From Chara braunii (Eukaryota > Streptophyta > Charophyceae > Charales > Characeae), in assembly GCA_003427395.1 (NCBI GenBank), contig BFEA01000118.1, positions 2,365,406-2,412,846 of the forward strand: a stretch of 47,441 nucleotides of DNA. The letters are read 5' to 3'. The notes under the pieces are model-generated. The model saw nothing but the letters and a program-made list of their open reading frames with translations, was not told where the DNA came from and ran no database searches. Numbering within the stretch: the first letter of the stretch is position 1; each line of letters opens with the position of its first letter. The translations under genes and the position numbers were made by a program. Shown piece after piece: positions 10,361 through 22,500 of this stretch.

Positions 10361-11236
10361 GATACCTTGGGCAAATATTTATCTTCATTCATCTCCTCCT
10401 TCCATAAGTAGTGAGACAACAGGTGCCTAATCTGAAGGGAAGGGGGGTCCAATTGGAAGAGAGAGCGTCTGTACCACAATGTGGACAAAACCGCATTGTT
10501 AATAACTATCGCCCTCCCGAACAAACTGGTGCCTTTATGTTGAACCCATGGCAAAATTGCTGCACGCAATCGAACAACAGATTGTGATGAGTCGCTCATC
10601 TGTTGTGGGTCAAATGAGAGGCAATGTCCCAGCAGTCGTTCTTGTTGTGATGAAATAACTACCCGAAGGCCCCAATGATAAGGAGGCTGTATCGCTGGCG
10701 GCAGCAACGCAGAAGACTTGGACCAATTCACCGCCGCTTGTGACAGTTGACAGAACATGTGAATGGTTTGTCTCAAGGCAAAAAAAGCCTGGTCAGACAG
10801 CGGTGTAAAAGCGACAGAGTCGTCGGCAAATGCCTCAGACTTAAGAGTCGCTCCTGAGGGCAGCGTCACTCCTGGAATATCAGGGTTTGTCCTGATCAAA
10901 ATATGCATAATCTCCACATACAGTATGTACAAGTATGGTGCAACAGGGCAGCCTTGCCGCACCGACCGAGAGAGGTGAATAGGGTTAGACAACACTCCAT
11001 TAACACACACTTGGGAAGTAGCATTAGAAAGAAGAGCAAAACTGCATGTTTGAACTTGGGTCCGAATCCAAAGGTTGTCAACGCCGCCTGCAGAAATTCC
11101 CAGCCTACACGGTCATATGCTTTCTCAAGATCGAGCAAAACAATGGCGAAGCTATCTCCCCCTCGCAAAACGTGTTCAAGTAATTGTTCCACAATCATGA
11201 CATTATGGAGAATCTGCCTCCCAGGGACGAACCCTG
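10168..11236 (-). pseudogene. LINE reverse transcriptase, partial
   Basis: Minus-strand frames 11198-10896 and 11010-10168 encode an L1-type reverse transcriptase: GFVPGRQIL, IVLLDLEKAYDRVGWEFL, VNGVLSNPIHLSRSVRQGCP, then FADDSVAF with the catalytic FADD, and later LFGRAIVINNAVLSTLWY and PKRCGGLSILD. The first three RT blocks are absent because of 5' truncation. A frame change between DYDRV and VNG segments (near 11000-11030) shows an indel. It would have performed target-primed reverse transcription. It is inactive for lack of endonuclease and intact frames. Confidence 0.9.
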
Positions 11237-11251
11237 TCTGTGAGGAATTCT
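11237..11251. repeat. Target-site duplication, right copy
   Basis: Perfect 15-bp match to 8364-8378. Its left edge abuts the truncated LINE start. Confidence 0.8.
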
Positions 11252-11338
11252 GATGTGACCCTCAGCCAAAAGTTGTTTGTAACTTTGTATTGCATTTCTA
11301 CACAATATATCTTTTTTCAGATTTCTTTGGTCTTTGTG

Positions 11339-11460
11339 TGTTTTTTTTTTTTTTTTTGCGTTGGGGCTGCCTGGGCCCATGCCCGGGAGTCTTGCCCGGC
11401 CGGTCACCCGGTCGCCAAATCGAGCGTGACGTCGAGACCCAGGCGCCCGGGATATCTCCC
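11339..11460 (-). repeat. GC-rich sequence with A tail on the minus strand
   Basis: About 100 bases rich in CCCGGG-like words (CCGGTCACCCGG, CGCCCGGGATA) end, on the minus strand, in about 18 A (11339-11357). The motifs match those at 7976-8035. This could be a retroposed structured RNA that I cannot name. Confidence 0.4.
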
Positions 11461-12331
11461 TAGATAAATAGCAGTTTCGTCGCAGCACGAGTTTCCAAAG
11501 GGCAAAAAAAGAATGAGTAGGGCCCTGTAGGGGTATGTTTCTCCTTTTTGAACTCAGGCCCTCTGCACACCAGTGTACAAAGTACACCTGCCTGAACCGC
11601 CGGCTTGTGTTTTAAGTGACCTTTTGAACTCCGGTCATGACAGATCTGCCGATATGAATCTTTTTTTGGCCTGTTTGAAACTCGGTTCTTGACTGAGGCG
11701 TGCTTTCCCCAAACAAGATTTTGAACCCAAGTCTTTTTTTGGCCTATTTTCATTGTTTTTCGCTCTTCACCTTCTTATTTGTTGTTGGCTTGAACTCTGA
11801 GATTGAAAACTGAAAACAATGTGACTTGAGGGTTTAATCTCGCGGTACAACTACTAAATTAGTTGTGACAAAATCATTACAAGAAAAGGTAAGCGGAGAC
11901 CAGTCATTGTGTGAAGGTTTTTGCTTTGTTTTCTTTCTCGTTCGTACTTTTGGGTGTTTCCTAGTGTTGTTTTACCGACGATTGAGTCCACGCTCCTCAT
12001 CATTAATGATCTTGCTCGCGATGGTCTTCAAATTACTTTTATTGCAAAAAAATATTGGGATGGGCAGCTTACTTATGTGTTCCAACTTCCAAACTTTGGA
12101 AGCTATTTATGGACTTTATTAAAGCTTAAGGTTGGCTCAGTCTCACACAAGTGTGAAGTGCTCTTGTCATTTGCGCGATAGAGATCTACCTGTCTGCCCG
12201 ACGTACTCCAAAAAGGGAAGGGTGACACCAGCAGCTCCATGGGTCACAGGAGTCTCGGGATGAGACAATAAGGACCACAGCCTTAGGAAATAGTACCAAA
12301 GAGCAATCCCAGTGTTACAAGACGTATTAAT
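11461..12331. other. No gene seen
   Basis: Mixed AT-rich sequence. Reading frames are short and lack recognisable motifs. Confidence 0.4.
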
Positions 12332-12497
12332 GGGACGCTGGACCCGGTTTCCAGCAGGTGCCGCTTCCCACCAATAGATGGAGCAGCGCCAAAGATAAGC
12401 CCTCAATTCTGACGGTTCTCCTACCACCGCCAGGATAGAGGGATATCACAAGGGCTATTCTCAAAAAAATTGGAAAAAAAAAGAAAAAAGAAAAAAA
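12332..12497 (+). mobile_element. Isolated LINE-type 3' tail
   Basis: It starts GGGACGCTGG with the perfect GCTGGA/TCCAGC hairpin, then CCCACCAATAGATGGAG, then a second stem AGCCCT/AGGGCT enclosing GGATATCAC, then an A-rich tail with G interruptions. It has the same order as the tails of the LINEs near 37.5 and 41.4 kb. Confidence 0.65.
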
Positions 12498-12726
12498 GTG
12501 TATGCCTACAAAACGGAGAGAGATCAACAGTTATACACAAGGCGAGCATTGCCGTACTGTTACAAACTCAGAAAAGTCCACCTCAGCTAAAATATCTAGA
12601 AGCACAGGAAAGAATAGTTCCTAGTCTGAAAGCAACTTCCAAATCACTCTTTGAGTTGTTCCATGCATCTGTTGGACGGTGTTGCTTATTCTCCGAAGAA
12701 GGGGATGCAAGACTATGTTTCGAGAT

Positions 12727-13032
12727 CTAATTTCCTGTGACGTCGTCCTCGTCGGTGCAGTCTTCTTCATCGTCAGATTCTGTCGGATTGCCATCTTCCT
12801 CTGGTTCGGATTCTTGGGTATCATCACCGATCAGGAGCCTGGTAAACTCTTCAGTGTCGTGCTTCGCAAGCTCCCAGGCTCCCTTGTCTTGACACTCCCA
12901 CTTGATGTTTCGCTTCAGATACATGTTTTTTATCTTCTTCTCGTTCATGTCCATGTAACGATCTACCCGTTGTCTCATGTGCTCGACGATGAAGACCTCA
13001 GTCTTGTCGCTCTTTGTACAGCTTTTATTCAC
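12727..13032 (-). CDS. Hypothetical protein fragment with acidic C-terminus
   Basis: A 101-residue minus-strand frame reads KTEVFIVEHMRQRVDRYMD, NIKWECQDKGAWELAKHD, then an Asp/Glu-rich tail (GDDTQESEPEEDG, DDEEDCTDEDD). Just upstream in the same frame, after one stop, is a run of eight lysines (13037-13060). The mix of a basic run, a conserved-looking middle and an acidic end suggests part of a real, perhaps nuclear, protein now interrupted. I do not recognise the family and cannot exclude a chance open frame. Confidence 0.35.
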   Translation of the reverse strand: MNKSCTKSDKTEVFIVEHMRQRVDRYMDMNEKKIKNMYLKRNIKWECQDKGAWELAKHDTEEFTRLLIGDDTQESEPEEDGNPTESDDEEDCTDEDDVTGN

Positions 13033-13452
13033 TTGCGACTTCTTCTTCTTCTTCTTCTTCTTTGTTCACGACATCGCTGGCTTTATCGTTCCCTCTTCCG
13101 TGGCATTTACGACACTTCCATCCCCTGCTTGAACTTTCCCAGCTATCACAGATAGCATCTGCGTGACATCCTCCGATTTGACGTCTTGGGTTTTCGTACC
13201 GTGCTGTTCAGGAGCGCCATCGTCATGCACACCCTTCTCATCCTAATCGGAAGAGACAACGACTCTCGGCTGTCTGATTTTTATGCCTCCACTGCACGAT
13301 CAGGATCACGATTTCTGCCTCTCGGGGCCAGGCGAATTAACCTTCGTAATCCTCTAGAACAGGGTAGTCTTGAACTGTGGTTGCTTGTGACAGCCTCCTG
13401 CCCCAACGGTTCTGCCTAGGTAGTACGTCTGCCTTCTGTCAGAGACTTCGGT

Positions 13453-13506
13453 CTATTGGTGGGGAGCACCGGAGCGGCACCTGATGGAGAACCGGGCCGG
13501 CGTCCC
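13453..13506 (-). mobile_element. Degenerate LINE-type 3' tail
   Basis: The minus strand has GGGACGCCGGCCCGGTT and then GCTCCCCACCAATAGAC, matching the tail module, but the first hairpin is not preserved and no polyA follows. Confidence 0.55.
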
Positions 13507-14822
13507 AATGCATATTCATATCACCAACTTTTAGCTAATGTCCCCTAACGTATCAATCCACCGCTGAGTTCAGCGAAAAATGACTTCTTCTGTTCTTCAT
13601 AGCACACTAGCTTAAGCGCCCGAGGTGCGGGCGGTACGGGCAAGGACCGCACCCAAAAAAAGCAGGAAAAAAATAAGACACCGAAAAGCAGAAGGAAAAA
13701 AAGAAGCATAGCATACAAAATTATGACAACAGACAAAATCAGAAAATCTCCATTGAACAGAATGCTGAATCATCTCCGCCGACAACCAACGACAAAGTCT
13801 GCAATCAGACGGCCTTCATCTGGAGATTCCTCTCCATTCACGCCCGTCTTTTGCCCTCTCCGCGTCACGCTGCACCCTCATAACAATTGCTGGCATAGAG
13901 TGAACAGTTCGTTGAAAAAACAACTCTGTGTGCACGGTCCCCCATCGATCGTCCTCTTCCAACGCCCGTCACTAAAACTTCCACTCAATATTGGCGCGTT
14001 GTAGGCCACCGGCCCCTTCTTCATGGCCAATGCCGCGTAAGGGCTAGGGTGGGCTAGCCTTGAGCACAAGGTTATTGGTCATGAGCCTCAGAGCAGCTTC
14101 GAAGGCCGCCGGTGGAATTTATGAACGGTGGCCCCACTGTGCTCGGCCCTGACTTCTTCGGTGGTCAGCGATAAATTTCTTTCTGCAAGGCTGGGGCCGT
14201 GTACTGGTGGTTTAAACACTAGTGGAGAAGGGGTTAACAAAACACTAAATGCCCTTTTCATTGCTTGGGGGGTTAACCTATGGGCTAAAAAGTGGGGTTC
14301 CTTGTCAACCACTTTTGGCCAAATGACTACTGTCCCTCAGCGTCCAGCCCCGTTGTCGAGCGCATCGGTCAGCACCTCACGAAACGGGGCGGGACCTTCC
14401 CGGCCGCGTCACGCAGGAGTTAGTCTGATCCTCGTCGCGAATACACATGGAGCTTTCGCAAGCCGCTCCGGCCGAATGCTCTAGCCATACCTCTCGCGAG
14501 CCCCTACGACAGGATAGGGCCTACGCGAGGCACGACTTACCTCCACCTTACGGGAGTTGTCACCTCCCTTCGGTGGGTGTATCCCTGCCGAGCTACCAGT
14601 CCACAGTACGAAAGTTAATCAGCTGCAATCGCAGAGGGGACCAGTCGAGGGCGTTTCTCGTTCGCTGTAGTATAGGGGGTACGCGCGGTTTTACGCCTCT
14701 ATCGGACCCGCACGCGAACCGACGCCTTGGGGGGGTTGAGGTCCCAAGCGCGACTCGTCGCCGGTCGACTAGGACGCATGCCACACACCACGCGTACATC
14801 ACTCTAAAGAACATAAAAATAA
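13507..14822. other. No gene seen
   Basis: Mixed sequence with short reading frames only. At 14204-14223 GCCGTGTACTGGTGGTTTAA nearly matches 22630-22649. Confidence 0.4.
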
Positions 14823-14861
14823 AAACACACACACATACACATACACATACATATACAGAAC
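14823..14861. repeat. CA/CATA microsatellite
   Basis: ACACACACACATACACATAC-type repeat of about 40 bases. Confidence 0.85.
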
Positions 14862-16059
14862 GACACAGAACAAACAACACGACAACACTCCTAGTCCCTT
14901 AGTAGTCATCCCATAACTCTCCGATGCGGAAATCGGATAGGCGTCGCGCGCGAGAGTTAGTATAAAACCGCGCGGACGCAGGGCTAATCTCATATCGACT
15001 CGCAATGCAAGCATACGCAAGTAGTCGCAATGACGACGTACTATGTAGTACCCATACTCATGCGGTCCTCGTTAATCTCGAGGGTCGCATTCAACACTCA
15101 AGTGTCGGCTTACACGCGCCTTGAGGGGATGATCTCTCGGCGCTGGACAACTGCCAAGTGTGGTTGAGAACCACACCCTCTTCTGCACCTTGCGGAGAAT
15201 GGGTGGTACACAGATTCATACCTGTGCTGACAATCGTCTCTTATCGCCCTGGAGAGCAGCTCCATCATCCGGGGTCTGGAGAGAAATCAAGGGGTTTGAC
15301 TTTAACGGCTGTCACGGACTACAACGTCCAACTATAAAACTCTAAAAAGCAAAGGACAACAAGGGATTTTTTTTTCTCTCAAAAACGTAATTTGTTTAAC
15401 CCTTACGCGCGGTCACAGTAGGGCGCGCGAAACACTCAAGACATATTTATTTACATATATATAAAGGGTTATAAATATGAGACGATCACTTCTCACAATC
15501 CCAGTGGGACTCCTCTCAGCCATATATATGTATATGATCCCAGACAGTCAAATCCAAAGTCCGAACCACCAAACATACCTGCAATCACATCAAGGATTCA
15601 ACCAAAGTCCACGCACTACACGGGGTCAACTTCAGTCAATCTCTGCACTCACACCACGCTTTAGCCATACAAGCCTCACTCTTGTGCAACTCCGCAAAAT
15701 AAAATACTCGGTACTTTCGTTAAATGGTCATTCAAATAAAGTCCGGGTGAAAACACAACAAAACAATTTAAATCACAAGGTTAAAGTCTTTAGGCTGAGT
15801 GGAAACGTAGACTGAAGTTTAGTCGTAAACCGACGAATCGGTAACCGACCTGTTATCAGTGATAACAGGAGATAATCCTCGTGGGATCAAGCTGAATCTA
15901 TTCCAGATTCTGAATCAAACGATCAAGAGGACCTGTAATACAAGACAGGCCAATCCCCAAGTTAAACCTATAAGTCCATGGAGAATAATCTCCATATCAC
16001 AATCTCACTCAAGGTTCTCTTGTAAACTAAGTCTAAGCCTACCTCTAAGTCGGTGCCTA
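14862..16059. other. No gene seen
   Basis: AT-rich towards the right, with no coding signal and no RNA gene recognised. It leads into the hairpin arrays. Confidence 0.4.
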
Positions 16060-16710
16060 AAGAAGAGGTAAACCTTTGGCAGAATCTCCTCTATATAGAG
16101 TGGATTACCAGAGTTGCCACTTGTTAAAATATAACTTATCTCCTTTAAACTAAGAAAATTTCCGTAGCGCTTCCCGTAGGAAAATTGCCTTCTCAAAATT
16201 TATATTAACTCATATATGAAAACAAAAATAATATTTAGCTTCGAAAAGTTAAATTTTGTCCAACTCTCTGAATTAGTAAAAATTTGGGAAGCATCTCCTT
16301 TAAAAAGGTAAATATCCCAGACTTATACTAAATCATATAAGAACTCAGAAGTCAGACTTGAGTTCGACTTAAGACAAAGTTTAACTAATCTCTTAGATTT
16401 ATAGAAATTTCGGCAGCGCTTCCCGTAGAGAAAGTCTATTCCAAGATTTATACGAAGCTAAGTTCAAAATATAGAAAGTAACTTTGACTTTCCAAAGTTC
16501 AATTTTGTTTAACTCTTTGAATTAGCAAAAAAATGGGCAGCACTCCCTTTAGAAAAGGAGACTTCCCCGATTTTTACTAAGTCATGTATATAATTTAGAC
16601 AAACTGAACTTTTAAAAGCCAAAATTTGACGAACTCCTTGGTTTTGTAAAAATTTCGGCAGCGCTTCCCGTAGAGAAAGGGACTTACCAAGATTCATACA
16701 AAACCAAGCA
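16060..16710. repeat. Hairpin array A (conserved core, variable complementary arms)
   Basis: About six modules at a spacing near 115-125 bases share a core like TTTCGGCAGCGCTTCCCGTA with GAGAAAG and a following CCAAGAT-like end (about 16158, 16283, 16408, 16530, 16650; a divergent one near 16070). Arms outside the core differ between modules but pair with each other: CTTGGTTTTGTA 16637-16648 with 16697-16708 (12 of 12), GAATTAGTA 16270-16278 with 16326-16334 (8 of 9), GAATTAGCAAAAA 16519-16531 with 16571-16583 (11 of 13). A related core recurs near 18008. Confidence 0.75.
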
Positions 16711-16994
16711 TAATAAAATATCCCAGAAAATGAAGAAATTGACCTAAGTAAAAAAAAATTAGCTCAGAAAAAACAGGAATTGAAACTAACTCCTGTGGCT
16801 CTAGCACGTGGCGAGCATCTAAGGCAACTACCTGTTAAACTGAAACTCAGACCAAGTAGTAATCTCACTCAGTCACATGCAAGGTCAAACCACAAAGGTA
16901 AGTACTCTCACGAGCCAAAAGTTAACCTTACCAAACAATAGTTCATAGTCTTTCAATGATTTATCTCTTTATACCCAACTTATATAAGGCATAA

Positions 16995-17720
16995 AGCTAG
17001 ACCACTCAAACTTATGGAACATGTCTAGCTCAGTCATTGAGTATACACAAACACAGGGCAAAACAACTTTTCTTTTCTTTGGGCATGTGAGTAGGTCACC
17101 CTAGTCGCCCTGAACTATTTAAGTATCCCAGTTTTATATAATTATTTGCACTTAGTCTTCTGAGGTAGCATATAACTGAATCGATCATCTTTAGCTCGAG
17201 ATTCAATCTGCCTCTTCGTACCAGAAATTTACTTTTAATTAGTACTCTCTTCAATTGGTGATAAGTTATAGTCAGACCACCCGAACTTATGGAACCCTGG
17301 CCGACTAGCCTGTTCATAAGCATGATAGTAATAAAATATAGTCGAGTTATAACCTTTTGGTTCCAGCATGTGCGTGGCATTGGACCAAGACCACCCAAAC
17401 TTATAGAACATGCCTGACCCTCAGCCTGATTCTTTCTCTTAAAGCCAAAGCAGGAAGAGGTTGAGTCACCCAAACTTATGGAACATGCTCAGACCTCCTC
17501 GTTCAGAACCAAAAGAACTGAAAGAAACCCAAAGTAAACAAGGCGACCAAGCCACCTAAATTTATGGAACATGCTTGGTCCCTGAAAAGCCAATTACATT
17601 CAGCCATCGCAAATCAGAGCAACCAGATCACCCAATCTTATGAGAACCTGTCTGGTTCTTCAGGCAATCAAAAATAAACATAGCACTGGTCCCCCAATCT
17701 TATGGAGACTCTCCCAGCCT
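16995..17720. repeat. Hairpin array B (conserved 20-base loop, covarying stems)
   Basis: Seven modules share a loop like CACCCAAACTTATGGAACAT, centred at about 17012, 17288, 17400, 17478, 17563, 17639 and 17702. Stems differ but self-pair: AGCTAGAC/GTCTAGCT (16995-17002, 17023-17030), GAGGTTGAG/CTCAGACCTC (17457-17465, 17488-17497, one bulge), GACCAAGC/GCTTGGTC (17545-17552, 17573-17580), AACCAGA/TCTGGTT (17621-17627, 17651-17657). The other three are weaker. Confidence 0.8.
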
Positions 17721-19550
17721 TTGGTTGACTCAGTCAGACACAAGCAAAATTGCCTTCTTCCCATCCTTCCCGCAGATGCAACCCCACAATCTGCTTTCAG
17801 TCAAACAATGAAACTGAAACTGACATTGCGCATACATTCATGTACTTAGTCTGAATCATGTCCTGAAAGTCAAACTCAAAATTAAAGTAAGGGTCCACAC
17901 AATATACTCAGTCAAAACGCAACAAGGAATACAGATAGGGGTTATAACTGGGTTTAGAAAAGGAAAACAATGGTTACCTCTCAGTTCCCTGCCTCCATAA
18001 CTCCTCCCGAGTTTCGGCAGAGCTCCCGCAATCGGTGGGTTGACTCCCCACAGAGTCTTGTTACGGTCCTACGGGTTGCAATCCCGCCTGCCGCCTTCCT
18101 CTCAAAACAAGATTAGACTTAGAGTTAGAAGGATAGAAGGAGGGGTTTCAGACTCTCGAGATACAAGAGGGACAACTCAACTCCCAGGAGAGGGCCTTGT
18201 CATTTTCCAGCGCCTGAGGGTCCCGCAATGGCGGCCAAACAGCAACAGCTTGGTCAAAACTGAAGTCAAACTGCCAACGTCAACCCTCTGACGACCTCCT
18301 AGTTCACAACAATATCCCCCTTCGTAAGCTTGACTACTCTTTTAAGCCTCAATGTCTCTCATCAAAACAGTTGTCGCTGCACTGCACCTTTAAGATCAGG
18401 AAGGAGTTCTCAATTTGTCAGTCCTTGTAATAACACAACGATACGCAGCAACTACTCAAGAGTAGTCCGAAGGAAGTGATAAGTCAGTTGTACGCAACTT
18501 GTCACACCGATACAGTTTTTGCAGCCTTGTCTTTCAGTTGTTGCTCACTCACACACGCAAAAGACACAGTCCACAAATACCGTACTTCGACATACACTAT
18601 AAATCCCGCTTTCACGGTAACGACAAACCAGCGGTCTCTGCAGCAGCAACCCCTCCAAGTTTTTTTTAGCATCGACTCGTTGTTACACACTGTCGCCGTG
18701 CAGCAACCCTCGACAACGCACAGTCCGAACCTTGTTGCAAAACATAGACTATCCTCGTTGTAGGTACCTACGCACAGATTCAGAATTCATAAGTTGAACT
18801 CGCTACAGTGCACAGGCTGGGCAACCAAGATACACAGCAACATACTGGCAATGTCTCACAACTCGCTCGTGACCCCCTTCCTCCGATGTGCACAGTGGAC
18901 CGTGACTCGCGCCCTCGGCTGCCTCGACTCGGTCAACAGGTAGGCCCTCAGCCTGTCATCTGCTTGCGGCTGCCTTGCCTCTATCGATATGATAAGCAAC
19001 ACTCCGACCGAAAGAGCAGGCTTGCACCTCCCATAGTCCGTCTGCTGCAGCTTCCGTCAATCAGGACGAGCAGCATGACGACTGGCGCCAGAGGTAGGAC
19101 TCTCTGTCCCTTTCGTCCCACCTCACTAACTACTTGCCCACCTCTACCCTCTCTCAGTCTTTCTCTCAGACTCGCTCGAATGTCACCCGTAGCTTACTGC
19201 TGAGGAAGGGATCAACATGGGCGTAGCAATCAGGGGCACAACTGCATTCGAGATTAGCCACATCTTGGGTTATATAACCCATCGGGCTTTGATTATCTTA
19301 CTGAGTCGGGTGTAATGGGAATGAATGTTCCGCTAGAACGCGGAGAGATGCATTCGAAGTTCCGAAGTCGTTCCTCTGCAGCTCTAATCATTATTGCGCC
19401 CTTCTCAACTAACTCTCTGATCGATCTAGCTCTACCAACTGACTCGCCCGCTTAAAAATCACCAATTCAACTCCCCCCCTCATTCGATTCTCGTCAACGA
19501 TTGGGCATGATGCCCGTTCCTCCCCCTCTTCTACCTTCGATCCTCCATAT
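17721..19550. other. No gene seen
   Basis: No coding motif is recognised. Around 18005 there is another CGGCAGAGCTCCCGC core related to array A. Confidence 0.4.
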
Positions 19551-22500
19551 CTCCTCGTTCCTGACCTTCTTACTAAATCTTTTCTTACTAAGCTTTTGTA
19601 AGATCTAACCACAGATTCATGCTCGCAGCTACTAAAACCCCCTAGCTAGCAACTTTACTCGTTTGATTTCGTCGAGAAACGGGCAAAATACGTTTTTCTT
19701 GCTCCCGTTTTTCTCCTCCCTCGACACTCTCTGCGACCTTACTTTCCTACTAACTCCTATCTCCCTAACTTTCCTTCTAATTTGACTTCCCCATCGAATT
19801 CGCCTTACCAGAAAATCCTTGTCCATCACTCGTTTTTACTCGTTTTCGTTGAGAATCGTGTGAAGTCTTGATTTCACATCTCCTCCATGTTCGTATGTCT
19901 CGATAGCTTTGCGCAGCTCCTCTCTTTTTCCCCTCTTTTTCTACTAACTTTTTACAAAAACTAACACCGTATTCGAGTTCGTCCGTCCCAAAACCCCCGT
20001 GGTAGCACTTTCTCCGGACCGTTTTTCATAAGAAACGGCTAAACTGTACACTTACACTTCCGCCATAGCCACTCCTCCATCGGCGCGATCCCCCCCCTGC
20101 TGCGCACGCACCTGGTGTCAAGTCCCGTCTCGATTCGTTTTCCTTTTCTTCCTTACCTCTGGCGTTCTGTCCTTCTTGTCGTGCCTCGTCCCGCTTATGC
20201 CTATTGCCTCTGTTGCAGCGCTCGGTCACACAACTGAGCGCAGGACTACTCTTCTGTTTCGGCTATCATGTGGGAAATTGAGGAGCGGAAATAAAGAAAA
20301 AACTGCCCTTGAGCGACCTGACTAGTTTCTTCGCTCATATGCCCAAGTCCGCCCATCGATGTGCACGGTGGTTTCGATGTGTCCCACCACAACGACCTTG
20401 TCCTGTCACACTGCGGCCCCAAACTTGCGATGCCTCATCGCTACGAGCCTTCTCCTCAGCGCCTGTGTTTCCCGGTCAGTGCCAAACTGCGCACTAAACC
20501 AAACACCCCCGGGTGATGGTCGATACAGACATCTCCTCGTTCCTGACCTTCTTACTAACTCTTTTCTTACCAAGCTTTTGTAAGATCTAACCACAGATTG
20601 ATACTCGCAGCTACTAAAACCCCGTAGTTAGCAACTTCACTCGTTTGATTTCGTCGAGAAACGGGAAAAATACGTTTTCCTCACTCCCGTTTTTCTCCTC
20701 ACCCGACACTCTCCGTGCACCTTACTTTCCTACTAACTCCTATCTCACTAACTTTCCTTCTAATCTGACTTCCCCATCGAATTCGCCTTATCAGAAAATC
20801 CTTGTCCATCACTCGTTTTTGCTCGTTTTCATTGAGAATCGTGTGAAGTCTTGACTTCACGTCTCCTCCATGTTCGTATGTTACGGTATGTCTCGATAGC
20901 TTCGCGCAACTCCTCTCCTTTTCCCCTCTTTTTCTACTATTTTTTTACAAAAACTAACACCGTATTCGAGTTCGCCCGTCCCAAAAGCCCCGTGCTAGCA
21001 CTTTCTCCGGACTGTTTTCGATAAGAAATGGCTAAACTGTACACTTACACTTCCTCCATAGCCACTCCTCCATCGACGCGATCCCCCTCCCTGCTGTGCA
21101 CGCACCTGGTGTCAAGTCCCGTCTCGATTCGTTTTCCTTTTCTTCCTTACCTCCAGCGCTCTGTCCTTCTTGTCGTGCCTCGTCCCGCTTGTGCCTATTG
21201 CCTCTGTTGCACCGCTCGGTCACACAACTCAACGCAGGATTATTCTGTTTCGGCTATCCTGTGGGAAATTGCGGAGAGAAAATAAAGAAAAAACTGCCCT
21301 TGAGCGACCCGACTAGTTTCTTCGCTCATATGTCCAAGTCCGCCCATCGATGTGCATGGTGGTTTCGATGTGTCCCACCACAACGAAATTGTCATGTCCT
21401 GCACAGACATAATCACACTGCGGCCTCAAACTTGCGATGCCTTATCGCTACGAGCCTTCTCCTCAGCGCCTGTGTTTCCCGGTCACTGCCAAACTGCGCA
21501 CTAAACCAAACACCCCTGGGTGATGGTCGATACAGACATCTCCTCGTTCCTGACCTTCTTACTAACTATTTTCTTACTAAGCTTTTGTAAGATCTAACCA
21601 CAGATTCATACTCGCAGCTACTAAAACCCCCTAGTTAGCAACTTCACTCGTTTGATTTCGTCGAGAAACGGGCAAAATATGGTCTTCTCACTCCCGTTTT
21701 TCTCCTCCCCCGACACTCTCCGCGCACCTTACTTTCCTACTAACTCCTATCTCACTAACTTTCCTTCTAATCTGACTTCCCCATCGAATTCGCCGTATCA
21801 GAAAATCCTTGTCCATCACTCGTTTTTACTCGTTTTCATTGAGAATCGTGTGAAGTCTTGATTTCACGTCTCCTCCATGTACGTATGTCTCGATAGCTTC
21901 GCGCAGCTCCTCTCCTTTTCCCATCTTTTTCTACTAATTTTTTACAAAAACTAACACCGTATTCGAGTTCGCCCGTCCCAAAACCCCCATGTTAGCACTT
22001 TCTCCGGACTGTTTTCGATAAGAAATGGCTAAACTGTACACTTACACTTCCGCCATAGCCACTCCTCCATCGTGTCAAGTCCCATCTCGATTCGTTTTCC
22101 TTTTCTTCCTTACCTCCAGCGCTCTGTCCTTCTTGCCGTGCCTCGTCCCGCTTGTGCCTATTGTCTCTGTTGCACCGCTCGGTCACACAACTGAGCGCAG
22201 GACTACTCTTCTGTTTTGGCTATCCTGTGGGAAATTGAGGAGAGAAAATAAAGAAAAAATTGCCCTTGAGCGATGTGACTAGTTTCTTCGCTCATATGCC
22301 CAAGTCCGCCCATCGATGTGCACGGTGGTTTCGCTGTGTCCCACCACAACGACCCTGTCCTGTCCTGCGGCCCCAAACTTGCGATGCCTCATCGCTACGA
22401 GCCTTCTCCTTAGCGCCTGCGTTTCTCGGTCAGTGCCAAACTGCGCACTAAACCAAACACCCCCGGGTGATGGTCGATACAGACATCTCCTCGTTCCTTA

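Larger units (their letters stand above)
8379..11236 (-). mobile_element. 5'-truncated L1-type LINE (copy on minus strand)
   Basis: The insertion begins inside the reverse transcriptase at 11236 (GFVPGRQIL) and runs to an A-rich tail at about 8379-8408. It is bounded by the 15-bp duplication TCTGTGAGGAATTCT. Near its 3' end at 8422-8440 (minus) is the hairpin GCCGGG-CCCGTTT-CCCGGT, a compensated version of the GCTGGA/TCCAGC hairpin in other LINE tails here. At about 8574-8644 a 9-bp-period repeat (TTTGTAGAC-like on the minus strand) lies in the 3' untranslated part. The divergent protein marks a different subfamily from the LINEs at 32-41 kb. Confidence 0.85.

Noticed and set aside
16060-17720. 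CRISPR array
   Set aside because: Spacing is irregular, the repeats are hairpins with variable stems, there are no cas genes and the window is eukaryotic.
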